NCBI GenBank assembly: GCA_048859965.1
Contig: JBLIZO010000056.1
Location: 1 to 36,595, forward strand
Direction: 5' to 3'
DNA from: Fluviibacter sp048859965
GTDB lineage: Bacteria > Pseudomonadota > Gammaproteobacteria > Burkholderiales > Rhodocyclaceae
Length of the DNA: 36,595 bases
In this document: positions 23,493 through 31,863 of the stretch, in pieces
How the letters are laid out: each line of letters starts with the position of its first letter
How positions within the stretch are numbered: position 1 is the first letter of the stretch
Translations under genes and position numbers: made by a program
Notes under the pieces: generated by a model
What the model was told of the DNA's origin: nothing
The model's input: only the letters and a program-made list of their open reading frames with translations
Database searches by the model: none

Positions 23493-26113
23493 AGACTTTG
23501 AAACGGATCGCCCAAATTCGTCGGCTGGATCCGTATTACGCGCGCGAGTGCGGGAAGTATGAAAACCCGTTGCCCTCGCGTGAGTATGTTCTGCAGATAC
23601 TGCAGGGCATGGGCCACCCGATAGGCGAGCGCGAGCTCGCCGAGCAATTGGCCATTACCGACGACGAGCTGTACGCCTTTGAGCGTCGCATTCGCGCGAT
23701 GGAGCGTGAAGGGCAGTTGATGCGCAACCGCAAAGGCGCCTTGATCTTGCCGACCAAAGCCGATCTGATTGCCTGCCGCATTGAAGGGCATCCGGATGGC
23801 TTCGGCTTCGCGCGTCCGGAAACATCGATTGGCCGGGATAAGAGCGCCGACATCTTTCTCGACAATCGTCAGATGGAAAAGGCACTACATGGTGATCGTG
23901 TGCTGGTGCGTGTCACCGGCAAAGACCGTCGTGGCCGCCCGGAAGGCAGCATCGTTGAAGTCACCGAACGCGCCAATACCGATGTCGTCGGGCGTATCTT
24001 CGACGAGTATGGCGTGCGTTACGTCGTGCCGGAAGATCGTCGGCTGCATACACGCATCGTCATCGCGCCGGAACCGACGGTTGCCGGCAAGCGACCGCGC
24101 AAAGCGAAAAGTGGCGAAGTGACCGCGCAACCCGGTCAGGTCGTCATTGCTGAAATCCTGGAGCAGCCCGGTAAGCGCACGTTGCCCATTGGCCGCATCA
24201 AGGAAGTGCTGGGCAATTACGCTGATCCCGGCATGGAAATCGAAATCGCTTTGCGTAAGCATGATCTCCCCTTCGAGTTTCCGAAATCGGTGTTGGATGA
24301 AGCCGCCAAGCTACCGGACATCGTCATGGTGGATAAAGATCTCGGTCAGCGTGAAGATTTGCGCGCAATACCGCTGGTGACCATTGATGGTGAAACCGCC
24401 AAAGACTTCGACGATGCGGTGTTTGCCGAAGCGCTACCCAAGAACAAGGGCTGGCGCATGGTCGTCGCGATCGCCGACGTATCCCATTACGTCCGCCCCG
24501 GGTCGCCGCTGGATACCGAAGCCGAGGCGCGCGGTAACTCGGTGTATTTTCCACGCCGCGTCATTCCCATGTTGCCGGAGAAGTTATCGAACGGTCTGTG
24601 CTCTCTCAATCCTGATGTCGATCGTTTGGCGATGGTTTGCGATGCCCAGATCAACGCCGAAGGTGAGGTCGTCAAATACCGCTTTTATCCGGCCGTCTTC
24701 CGGTCTCGGGCAAGACTGACCTATAACCAGGTTTGGGGGTGGCTGTCGGGAGAGCTTGCCCCGGCGACGCCAGTGCACCAGGCTGTGCAGCCGCAACTGC
24801 ACACCCTCTATGCCTTGTTCAAGGCGCTGCACGCGGCACGCGAGAAGCGCGGTGCCATCGATTTCGACACGGTCGAAACGCAGATGCAATTTAACGAGCA
24901 AGGCAAGATCCAGGCGATTGTGCCGGTTATCCGTAATGACGCACATCGCCTCATTGAAGAATGCATGCTGGCGGCCAACGTCTGCGCCGCTGACTTTCTG
25001 GAGCAGAAAAAACAACCGGGCCTGTTCCGTATCCACGGTACCCCAAGTCCGGAGAAACTACAGGCTCTGCGCGACTTCATGAAAGAGTTTGGCTTGGGGT
25101 TGGAGGGTGGCGATTCGCCTACCGGCAAAGACTACGGCAAGCTGCTGGATCAGATTCGTCAGCGACCTGATTTTTCCTTGCTGCAAACCATTCTGCTTCG
25201 ATCGATGCAGCAGGCGATCTACAGTCCCGACAACATCGGCCACTTTGGGCTGTCCTACGAGTACTACACGCACTTCACCTCGCCAATCCGTCGTTACCCC
25301 GACCTGCTCGTGCATCGTGCCATCAAGAACGCGCTCAAGTTCGAGAAAGTGAAGCTACCTGCTGACGAAAGCGCCTGGGAGGAGATTGGCTTGCACTGTT
25401 CGGCAACGGAACGCCGTGCCGATGAGGCCACGCGCGATGTCGAAGCCTGGCTCAAGTGCTACTACATGCAGGATCGTGTCGGTGAAGTTTTCGACGGCAC
25501 TATTTCCGGCGTGACCGCCTTCGGCGCTTTTGTCACACTGGATCAGGTCTACGTCGAAGGGTTGGTGCATATCTCCGAGTTGGGCTCGGACTATTTTCAT
25601 CATGATCCGATTCGTCATTGTCTTATGGGGGAGCGCACCAAGCAGCAGTATCGGGTCGGTGATCGTCTGCGCGTGAAGCTCGTACGGGCAGACCTTGAGA
25701 GCAACCGCATTGATTTTGTGCCCGCGACTGCTACGGACGAAGCCGTCCAGGCAAACCCGGATGCAGAATCTTCCGGCATGGGGGAACGGGAAGCGCTTGC
25801 CCTGGCACGTAGCCGTAAAACAGGGCGTCCGTTAGCCGTAGAGCGGCATTTACTGGAGGCCGAAGCCGCCAAAGCCCAAGCCGTGCCGCGTAAAAAAACG
25901 GCGGGCAGGGCAGCCTCGGGAACACCGAGCGGCAAGTCGCGGGCCATCGGCCAACAGGGACGACCGAACCGTCAATCGCCTGCGCCCACCAAGTCCGGCG
26001 CGAAAGCCAAACCGAAATCTGGCGCCAAGCCGGCGGCAAAGGCGGTAAAATCCGGCGGCCCCGCCAAGGCCAAAGCGAAACCCAACCCACGTAGCCGTCG
26101 AGACAAAGCATGA
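23486..26113 (+). CDS. rnr: Exoribonuclease R
   Basis: A 3'-5' exoribonuclease of about 875 aa (RNB family) that degrades structured RNAs, including defective rRNA and tRNA. In order: an N-terminal winged-helix region (about residues 25-90), cold-shock domains, and an RNB catalytic domain with TIDGETAKDFDDAV, which carries the metal-binding Asp residues, and HFTSPIRRYPDLLVHRA. Then come an S1 domain (GEVFDGTISGVTAFGAFVTL) and a long Lys/Ala/Ser/Gly-rich basic tail of about 90 residues. I start at ATG 23486: the open frame continues upstream to 23420, but that part lies inside the tRNA gene. The ribosome binding site is weak (GAAAGA). It overlaps rlmB by 4 nt. Confidence 0.96.
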   Translation: MSKTLKRIAQIRRLDPYYARECGKYENPLPSREYVLQILQGMGHPIGERELAEQLAITDDELYAFERRIRAMEREGQLMRNRKGALILPTKADLIACRIEGHPDGFGFARPETSIGRDKSADIFLDNRQMEKALHGDRVLVRVTGKDRRGRPEGSIVEVTERANTDVVGRIFDEYGVRYVVPEDRRLHTRIVIAPEPTVAGKRPRKAKSGEVTAQPGQVVIAEILEQPGKRTLPIGRIKEVLGNYADPGMEIEIALRKHDLPFEFPKSVLDEAAKLPDIVMVDKDLGQREDLRAIPLVTIDGETAKDFDDAVFAEALPKNKGWRMVVAIADVSHYVRPGSPLDTEAEARGNSVYFPRRVIPMLPEKLSNGLCSLNPDVDRLAMVCDAQINAEGEVVKYRFYPAVFRSRARLTYNQVWGWLSGELAPATPVHQAVQPQLHTLYALFKALHAAREKRGAIDFDTVETQMQFNEQGKIQAIVPVIRNDAHRLIEECMLAANVCAADFLEQKKQPGLFRIHGTPSPEKLQALRDFMKEFGLGLEGGDSPTGKDYGKLLDQIRQRPDFSLLQTILLRSMQQAIYSPDNIGHFGLSYEYYTHFTSPIRRYPDLLVHRAIKNALKFEKVKLPADESAWEEIGLHCSATERRADEATRDVEAWLKCYYMQDRVGEVFDGTISGVTAFGAFVTLDQVYVEGLVHISELGSDYFHHDPIRHCLMGERTKQQYRVGDRLRVKLVRADLESNRIDFVPATATDEAVQANPDAESSGMGEREALALARSRKTGRPLAVERHLLEAEAAKAQAVPRKKTAGRAASGTPSGKSRAIGQQGRPNRQSPAPTKSGAKAKPKSGAKPAAKAVKSGGPAKAKAKPNPRSRRDKA

Positions 26114-26856
26114 GCAGCAACACCCGCCTGATTCACGGATTCCATCCCATCATGGCGCGTCTGCGTCATGACCCGGAAAGCGTGAAAGAAATCTATCTGG
26201 ACAATAACCGTCAGGATCGTCGCGTCAAAGATCTGTTGCGCCTTGCCGAGCAGGCGAATGCACGCGTGGTGCAGGTCGAAAATCCACGTATCGAAGGCAT
26301 GGCACCGAATGCAAGGCATCAGGGTGTCGTGGCCCGCGTCGATGCACGTCAGAAAGCCATTCATCTGGATGACGTGCTGGATACGCTGGAAGAGCCCCCG
26401 TTCCTCCTGGTGCTTGATGGCATTACCGACCCACGTAATCTGGGCGCTTGCCTGCGCGTGGCCGATGCCGCTGGCGTCCATGCCGTTATCGCGCCCAAAG
26501 ACCGTGCGGTCGGGTTGACCGATGTCGCCCTGAAGGCCGCTTCGGGCGCAGCTGAGACGGTACCTTACATTATGGTCACTAATCTGGCCCGCACGCTGAG
26601 AGTGCTGAAAGAGCGTGATATCTGGGTGATCGGCACAGCAGGAGAGGCGATGGAAGATCTCTATACGGCAAAGTGGCCCACTACCGGTGGCGTAGCCTGG
26701 GTTATGGGTGCCGAAGGGGATGGCATGCGTCGCCTGACGCGAGAAACCTGCGATTCCCTGGTGAAAATCCCGATGGCCGGTTCGGTCGATAGCCTGAATG
26801 TGTCGGTAGCGGCGGGCGTCTGTCTGTTTGAAGCGGTTCGTCGCCGGCGCGTTTAA
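26110..26856 (+). CDS. rlmB: 23S rRNA (guanosine-2251-2'-O) methyltransferase RlmB
   Basis: A 248-aa SPOUT-family enzyme that methylates the 2'-O of G2251 in 23S rRNA. The N-terminal substrate-binding domain starts LIHGFHPIMARL. The SpoU motifs are LVLDGITDPRNLGACLRVAD (motif 1), VMGAEGDGMRRLT (motif 2) and IPMAGSVDSLNVSVAAG (motif 3), all complete for the trefoil-knot SAM site. It is coupled to rnr by an ATGA overlap, the same pairing as in E. coli. It converges with the minus-strand SpeE-like gene, with only 19 nt between stop codons and no clear terminator. Confidence 0.95.
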   Translation: MSSNTRLIHGFHPIMARLRHDPESVKEIYLDNNRQDRRVKDLLRLAEQANARVVQVENPRIEGMAPNARHQGVVARVDARQKAIHLDDVLDTLEEPPFLLVLDGITDPRNLGACLRVADAAGVHAVIAPKDRAVGLTDVALKAASGAAETVPYIMVTNLARTLRVLKERDIWVIGTAGEAMEDLYTAKWPTTGGVAWVMGAEGDGMRRLTRETCDSLVKIPMAGSVDSLNVSVAAGVCLFEAVRRRRV

Positions 26857-26875
26857 TAGAAGGTAATAGAAAGTT

Positions 26876-28306
26876 TTAGCGCCCGGCATTCGCCCGGGCG
26901 TGATCGATATCCGCCGCGTTCTTTTCATCGGTGTAGGGCTTAGCGGGTTTACTGCTCAAACTGGCACCGCCATTCTGGCAAAGCACTGCCACGTTAGCGA
27001 GCGGTCGATCCTTGTGGAGCACTTCAACGGCACAGCGGCCGTACACAGACTCGATGGTTGCCAGCACATTCCGGGCGTAATCGCTTTGTAACTTGCTATC
27101 CAGAATCAGATTGGCCAGCAGAACCCCATTAGGCTTTAACACCTGGCGTGTGTCCTGCCAGAACTCACGGGTCACCAGATGGCTTGGAATGTTGTGATGT
27201 GAGCTGTACACATCGACCACCACGACATCAAAGTGCATACTGGAATTTTTGGCCGTATCTGCCACAAAATGGCGCGCATCATCCACGATGAATTTGCCGC
27301 GAATGGGCTCGTGCAGAAATTGCTGTTCGGCAATCGATTGAATCTTGGGATCGATATCCACGAAGGTGTAGTGATTCAGCGGCTCTTTATGAGAGAGGGT
27401 AAATCCACCGGCACCCAGCACCAGAATGTCAGCATCTTTCAGCTTCAGATCATTCAGCAGGGTTTGACGCAGGTAATCGATATAACGGGCGTAGCGGGGC
27501 GGCGAATTTTTGTCATTGCCGTCGCCAATCAGCGATGCGGTTGAACTATTTACCTTGAACACACGAATGGGTTCGCCCTCCGGTGTTTGGGTATGAATCA
27601 CCGAATAATCGGCATAAGCTGTTTCCGTGACGTCTTGTGGCTCATCCAGCAGTTGGTCGCGCAGCATCGATACGTTCAGGCCAATAACCAGAAGTGTCGT
27701 GGCAAGAAATACGGCCAGCACCTGCCAGCCGCGTGTGCGAAGCGCGGGTGCGCGTTGCAGTCTTAAAGCACCGATCAGCAGGAAGAGGGCGCATAGTGCG
27801 ACGGCGGCAGAAATACCCAGCCATTGCATCACCAGTACAGACAGGCCGAGCGAACCCAGAAACGAGCCCAGCGTAGACCAATAGAGCGCCATGCCGCTGG
27901 CCTCTCCGGTGCGCTGCGTTTTCATGAGGTTGGTGAGCGCGGGTACCGTCTGCCCCAGCAGCCAGGCTAGAGGACAAAGCACGCCGCCAATCAGTAGGGT
28001 ATAGGCCAGCCATACGGGTTCGATGTGTGTGAACAGCCCGTGCACGAAGGGGGTGGAAAACCCAACGCCTAGCAGCAATGCCGAAATCAGAAAATTGCGG
28101 GCAACCACCTGCAGGTAACGATCACTAATCCTGGCGCCCGCGGCATAACCCAGTGCCAATGCGAGCAGAAAGAACCCAATCGTCGGTGCCGTAACAACAA
28201 TAGAACTACCCAGGTGCGGCACCAGTCGGCGCAGCGCTATGATCTCCGCACCGAGGGAGCAAAAGCCCTCGATGAAAACAACAATAGGGATCAATAGCGG
28301 CGGCAT
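26876..28306 (-). CDS. Membrane-anchored spermidine synthase-like protein
   Basis: A 476-aa protein: an N-terminal membrane half with about seven hydrophobic segments (residues about 1-215) and a C-terminal Rossmann-like domain related to spermidine synthases. In the latter, LVLGAGGFTLS replaces the usual GGGDG loop, FVDIDPKIQ is the acidic SAM-type binding strand, DDARHF follows, and VVVDVYSSHHNIPSHLVTREF stands where true SpeE has DSTDP. It therefore may not be an aminopropyltransferase. The start ATG is 9 nt after the cysN stop, with AGGGG directly before the ATG, so it is probably co-transcribed with the sulfate assimilation genes. Substrate and role are unknown. Confidence 0.75.
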   Translation of the reverse strand: MPPLLIPIVVFIEGFCSLGAEIIALRRLVPHLGSSIVVTAPTIGFFLLALALGYAAGARISDRYLQVVARNFLISALLLGVGFSTPFVHGLFTHIEPVWLAYTLLIGGVLCPLAWLLGQTVPALTNLMKTQRTGEASGMALYWSTLGSFLGSLGLSVLVMQWLGISAAVALCALFLLIGALRLQRAPALRTRGWQVLAVFLATTLLVIGLNVSMLRDQLLDEPQDVTETAYADYSVIHTQTPEGEPIRVFKVNSSTASLIGDGNDKNSPPRYARYIDYLRQTLLNDLKLKDADILVLGAGGFTLSHKEPLNHYTFVDIDPKIQSIAEQQFLHEPIRGKFIVDDARHFVADTAKNSSMHFDVVVVDVYSSHHNIPSHLVTREFWQDTRQVLKPNGVLLANLILDSKLQSDYARNVLATIESVYGRCAVEVLHKDRPLANVAVLCQNGGASLSSKPAKPYTDEKNAADIDHARANAGR

Positions 28307-28315
28307 CCCCTGATG

Positions 28316-29602
28316 TTACAGGAGCATGCCTGCGCCGACGGTATTGTTGGTCGCTTCGTCAATCAGAATGAAGGCACCGGTATTGCGATTACTCTTGTAG
28401 CTGTCACAGCAGATCGGCTGCGCCAGGCGCAGGTTGATGCGGGCGATGTCGTTCATCTGCAGTTGGGTCGGGGCCGCCTCTTCGGCCAGGGTGTTGATAT
28501 CCAGACGGAACGGAATATCAGCGACTTTGGCTTTGACCGTGCGCGTCGTCTGACGCAGCGCGTAGGTACGGGCACGATCCAGCGGGTTTTCCGATAGCCA
28601 GCACACCATGGCCTGGGCTTCCTTCGCGACCTGTGGGGCGGTATCCGGATGCGCCAGCATATCGCCACGCGAGATGTCGATCTCATCGGCCAGACGAATC
28701 GTCACCGATTGCTCGGCGACGCCTTCATTCAGATTCTCGCCACCGATTTCCACATGCGTGACCTTGCTGCGCTGACCGGAGGGCAGGGCAACAATCTCAT
28801 CGCCGGGGCGCACCACGCCGGAGCTGATGCGGCCCATGAACCCACGGTAGTCATGCAGCTCCGGATTGGCAGAGTCCTGCGGGCGACACACGAGCTGTAC
28901 CGGCATGCGGAACAGTTCGTGGTGCGTCGGCGTTTCGCTATGGCTGGTGCCGGCGCTTTCCAGAATCTCGAGCAAGGTCGGGCCTTCGTACCAGTTCATG
29001 GCCTCCCCACGATCCACGATCATGTCACCTTCCAGCGCCGACATTGGGACGTAACGCACCGATTCCAGACCGATACTGGCGGCCACTTCGGCAAATTCTT
29101 CCTGGAGCTTGGCGAAAATCTGCGGGTCGTAATTGACCAGGTCCATCTTGTTGATGGCCACGACGACCTGCGGAATGCCCATCAGTTGGCAGATCTTGGC
29201 GTGACGACGCGTCTGCGTCAGGATGCCACGGCGTGAATCCACCAGAATGATCGCCAGATCGGCCGTCGAAGCGGCGGTGACCATATTACGCGTGTACTGT
29301 TCGTGACCCGGCGCATCGGCGATGATGTACTTACGCGTGCCGGTCGAGAAGTAGCGATAAGCCACATCAATCGTAATGCCCTGTTCACGCTCAGCCTGCA
29401 GGCCATCAGTGAGCAGTGACAGATCGACGCTCGACAGACCGCGGCGTTGCGAGGTGCGTTCCAGATTGCTCAAGGTGTCGACCAGAATGGCTTTGGTATC
29501 AAACAGCAAACGACCGATCAGGGTGCTCTTGCCATCATCGACGCTGCCGCAGGTCAGAAAACGCAGCAGGCCATGATCTTCGGTATGTTGTTGGCTAGTC
29601 AT
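28316..29602 (-). CDS. cysN: Sulfate adenylyltransferase subunit 1 (GTPase) CysN
   Basis: A 428-aa GTPase subunit of ATP sulfurylase. With CysD it makes adenosine 5'-phosphosulfate (APS) from sulfate and ATP, driven by GTP hydrolysis. G1 is GSVDDGKSTLIGRLLFD, G3 DAPGHEQYTRNM and G4 NKMD, followed by EF-Tu-like beta-barrel domains (RISSGVVRPGDEIVALPSG). There is no fused APS kinase (CysC) domain, which fits a pathway that reduces APS directly. The start ATG shares one base with the cysD stop (TAATG). Confidence 0.97.
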   Translation of the reverse strand: MTSQQHTEDHGLLRFLTCGSVDDGKSTLIGRLLFDTKAILVDTLSNLERTSQRRGLSSVDLSLLTDGLQAEREQGITIDVAYRYFSTGTRKYIIADAPGHEQYTRNMVTAASTADLAIILVDSRRGILTQTRRHAKICQLMGIPQVVVAINKMDLVNYDPQIFAKLQEEFAEVAASIGLESVRYVPMSALEGDMIVDRGEAMNWYEGPTLLEILESAGTSHSETPTHHELFRMPVQLVCRPQDSANPELHDYRGFMGRISSGVVRPGDEIVALPSGQRSKVTHVEIGGENLNEGVAEQSVTIRLADEIDISRGDMLAHPDTAPQVAKEAQAMVCWLSENPLDRARTYALRQTTRTVKAKVADIPFRLDINTLAEEAAPTQLQMNDIARINLRLAQPICCDSYKSNRNTGAFILIDEATNNTVGAGMLL

Positions 29603-30513
29603 TAGAAGTAGCCCTCTTTCTTGCGTTGTTCCATGGCGGCTTCGCTTGCTTGGTCATCCAGACGCGTCGCGCCACGCTCACTAATGGTGGTGCCGGCTGT
29701 TTCGGCAATGATCTTTTCGATATTGTCGGCATCGCTCTCCACGGGGGCCGTGCAACTGATGTCGCCCACGGTGCGGAAGCGCACTTGCAGATCTACCACT
29801 TCTTCGCCCGGCTTGGCGGGGGTCAGGTCGGTAATCGGCACGATACCGTTGCCACGACGCACGATGGGGCGCGTGTGGGCAAAATAGATCGACGGCAGTT
29901 CGAGTTTCTCGCGTTCGATGTATTGCCAGACATCGAGTTCCGTCCAGTTGGAAATCGGGAAGGCGCGCATATGCTCGCCCTTGTGTACACGGGCGTTATA
30001 CAGATCCCACAGCTCCGGACGCTGGTTCTTCGGGTCCCATTGGCCGAAGTCATCGCGGAAACTGAAGATGCGTTCTTTGGCTCGGGCCTTCTCTTCGTCA
30101 CGGCGGGCGCCGCCGATCAGGCAGTCGAATTCAAATTCGGCGATCGTTTCGAGCAAGGTTACCGATTGGTGGCGGTTACGCGACTCATCCGGCGACTTCA
30201 GTACGATGGTGCCGCGTTTCATCGAATCTTCGAGCGAGCGAACCACCAGGCGTTCACCCAGTTCAGCCGCGCGACGGTCCCGGAACTCAATGACTTCCGG
30301 ATAATTGTGGCCGGTATCGATGTGCACCAGCGGGAACGGAAACTTTGCCGGGCGAAAGGCTTTCTCGGCGATGCGCAGCATGCAGATGGAGTCTTTACCA
30401 CCGGAGAAGAGCAATGCCGGGCGCTCGCACTGGCCGGCGACCTCGCGCATGATCTGGATGGCTTCCGCCTCCAGCCAGTCCAGGTGAGTGAGTGTGGTTG
30501 CAGGTTGTGTCAT
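29602..30513 (-). CDS. cysD: Sulfate adenylyltransferase subunit 2 CysD
   Basis: A 303-aa catalytic subunit of ATP sulfurylase. The PP-loop SGGKDS lies in PALLFSGGKDSICMLRIAEK. RRDEEKARAKERIFSFRD and the C-terminal RGATRLDDQASEAAMEQRKK are family signatures. The open frame continues 55 codons upstream to 30678, but those overlap cysH; MTQPATTLTHLDWLEAEAI at 30513 is the expected start and gives the usual length. No clear Shine-Dalgarno is seen. The 52-nt gap after cysH contains only a weak hairpin. CysD and CysN form a heterodimer in the cytoplasm. Confidence 0.97.
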   Translation of the reverse strand: MTQPATTLTHLDWLEAEAIQIMREVAGQCERPALLFSGGKDSICMLRIAEKAFRPAKFPFPLVHIDTGHNYPEVIEFRDRRAAELGERLVVRSLEDSMKRGTIVLKSPDESRNRHQSVTLLETIAEFEFDCLIGGARRDEEKARAKERIFSFRDDFGQWDPKNQRPELWDLYNARVHKGEHMRAFPISNWTELDVWQYIEREKLELPSIYFAHTRPIVRRGNGIVPITDLTPAKPGEEVVDLQVRFRTVGDISCTAPVESDADNIEKIIAETAGTTISERGATRLDDQASEAAMEQRKKEGYF

Positions 30514-30565
30514 AGGACGCGATTTTACAGAAGTGAATGGCGTTCGCCGCGTTTGCGGGGCTTGA

Positions 30566-31333
30566 TTACTTGGCCTTGTGCAGGCCGCATTCCTTGGTCT
30601 CGGGGTTTTCCCACCACCAGCGACCGGCACGGACGTCTTCACCCGGCGTAATGGCACGCGTACAGGGCGCGCAGCCAATGGAGGGGTAGAAACGGTCGTG
30701 CAGTGCGTTGTACGGCACCTGATTCAGGTCAATGTAGGCCCAGATTTCTTTTTCCGACCATTCAATCAGCGGGTTGAACTTCGGCAGATTGTTGAGCGTA
30801 TCGAATTCTTCCCAGTCCATATTCTGACGCGTCACGGACTGTGCGGCGCGCAACCCGGTAATCCAGGCGTCCTTACCCTTGAGTGCGCGGGCCAGCGGCT
30901 CCAGTTTACGAATCTGGCAGCAGGCTTTACGGTTTTCAACCGAATCGTAAAAGCCGTTAATGCCATGTTCGCGTACCCAGGGCTCCAGCAGTGTGTAGTC
31001 GGGTGTCATGATTTGGAAGTTGCACTGGTCGTAACGCTTTTGCACCTCGGCCAGCAGCGTGTAAGTCTCTTCGTTGAGGCGTCCTGTGTCCAGCGTAAAA
31101 ATGCCGATGGGCAGGTTGTCCTTGCAGATCATGTCTACGAGCACCATGTCCTCGGCGCCCAGACTATTGGCAAATACGACGTTGGGGTAACGATCAATAA
31201 TCGTGTTCAACCGCGCCATGACCCGTGCCGACTTTTCGGCCACAGCGGCGATCAGTGCGGCATCCGGGGTTGGCCGCGCAGGTGCTTTGGGCGCCGCCGC
31301 CGGGATGATCGTTGAAATCGTTGTGCTGCTCAT
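30566..31333 (-). CDS. cysH: Adenylylsulfate (APS) reductase, CysH family
   Basis: A 255-aa reductase that converts APS to sulfite using thioredoxin. Two Cys pairs, Cys138-Cys139 and Cys221-x2-Cys224, are the [4Fe-4S] ligands that distinguish APS reductases from the cluster-free PAPS reductases. The catalytic Cys249 is in KECGLH at the C-terminus. The nucleotide-binding region includes NSLGAEDMVLVDM and LDTGRL. APS use agrees with the lack of a CysC domain or gene in the cluster. The ATG overlaps the DUF934 stop by 4 nt. The Ala/Pro-rich first 25 residues look disordered. Confidence 0.95.
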   Translation of the reverse strand: MSSTTISTIIPAAAPKAPARPTPDAALIAAVAEKSARVMARLNTIIDRYPNVVFANSLGAEDMVLVDMICKDNLPIGIFTLDTGRLNEETYTLLAEVQKRYDQCNFQIMTPDYTLLEPWVREHGINGFYDSVENRKACCQIRKLEPLARALKGKDAWITGLRAAQSVTRQNMDWEEFDTLNNLPKFNPLIEWSEKEIWAYIDLNQVPYNALHDRFYPSIGCAPCTRAITPGEDVRAGRWWWENPETKECGLHKAK

Positions 31334-31863
31334 GAACGTGCTTCCTGGCGCGTCGCCCGGCGGAACAGCGGTTCCGGATTGTCGGTCGAACCCTGGTAAG
31401 CATCCGGAAATGGGGTCAGATGGCGCACTGCCGTGGCGGCAGATACCGTTGGGTCGAGCGCCAGCGTGTCGAAACCTACGCGCAGCATGAAGAAGAGTTG
31501 GTCAACGAGTACATTGCCAATAGCGCGCAGCTCACCCGTGTACTTATAGTGATTGCGTAGACGCCATGCAATCGAGTAACCACGGCCATCCGTGAACTTC
31601 GGGAAATCGATCGCCAGCAGCGGCCACTGGCCGAAATGCTTGGACACCTCAGACAGATCATCACTCGGTGACAGCCAGACGCCGATGTCCTTGCGCGAGG
31701 CCAGCGCGTCATGTTGTGCTTGCCACAGGGCAAAGGGCACCAGCCATTGACCGGTCGGCACGTTGACAGCGCCCAGATCAATCTCGCCCTCGGCGGGCGC
31801 TTCCAGGCGCAGCACCTGCCAGTGGTCTTGATGTACCTGGCCGTTTTTCAGGATGTCAGCCAT
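31330..31863 (-). CDS. DUF934 family protein of the sulfite reduction cluster
   Basis: A 177-aa soluble protein with the DUF934 features: an N-terminal WQVLRLE-type strand region, GVWLSPSDDLSEV, LLAIDFPKFTDGRGYSIAWR and LRAIGNVLVDQLFFMLRVGFD. This family is nearly always found between cysI and cysH in proteobacteria; its biochemical role is not established, though an accessory part in sulfite reduction is plausible. I start at MADILKNGQ (31863), which overlaps the cysI stop by 8 nt; the frame continues upstream to 31950 inside cysI without a better start. Confidence 0.88.
   Translation of the reverse strand: MADILKNGQVHQDHWQVLRLEAPAEGEIDLGAVNVPTGQWLVPFALWQAQHDALASRKDIGVWLSPSDDLSEVSKHFGQWPLLAIDFPKFTDGRGYSIAWRLRNHYKYTGELRAIGNVLVDQLFFMLRVGFDTLALDPTVSAATAVRHLTPFPDAYQGSTDNPEPLFRRATRQEARS

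Noticed and set aside
26880..26901. GC-rich inverted repeat (CGCCCG and CGGGCG) near the rlmB/SpeE-like convergence, a possible shared terminator.
   Set aside because: It lies within the last codons of the SpeE-like gene and no T-run follows on either strand.
29626..30651. A 341-codon open frame on the plus strand opposite cysD.
   Set aside because: Antisense shadow; cysD is certain from its PP-loop and length.
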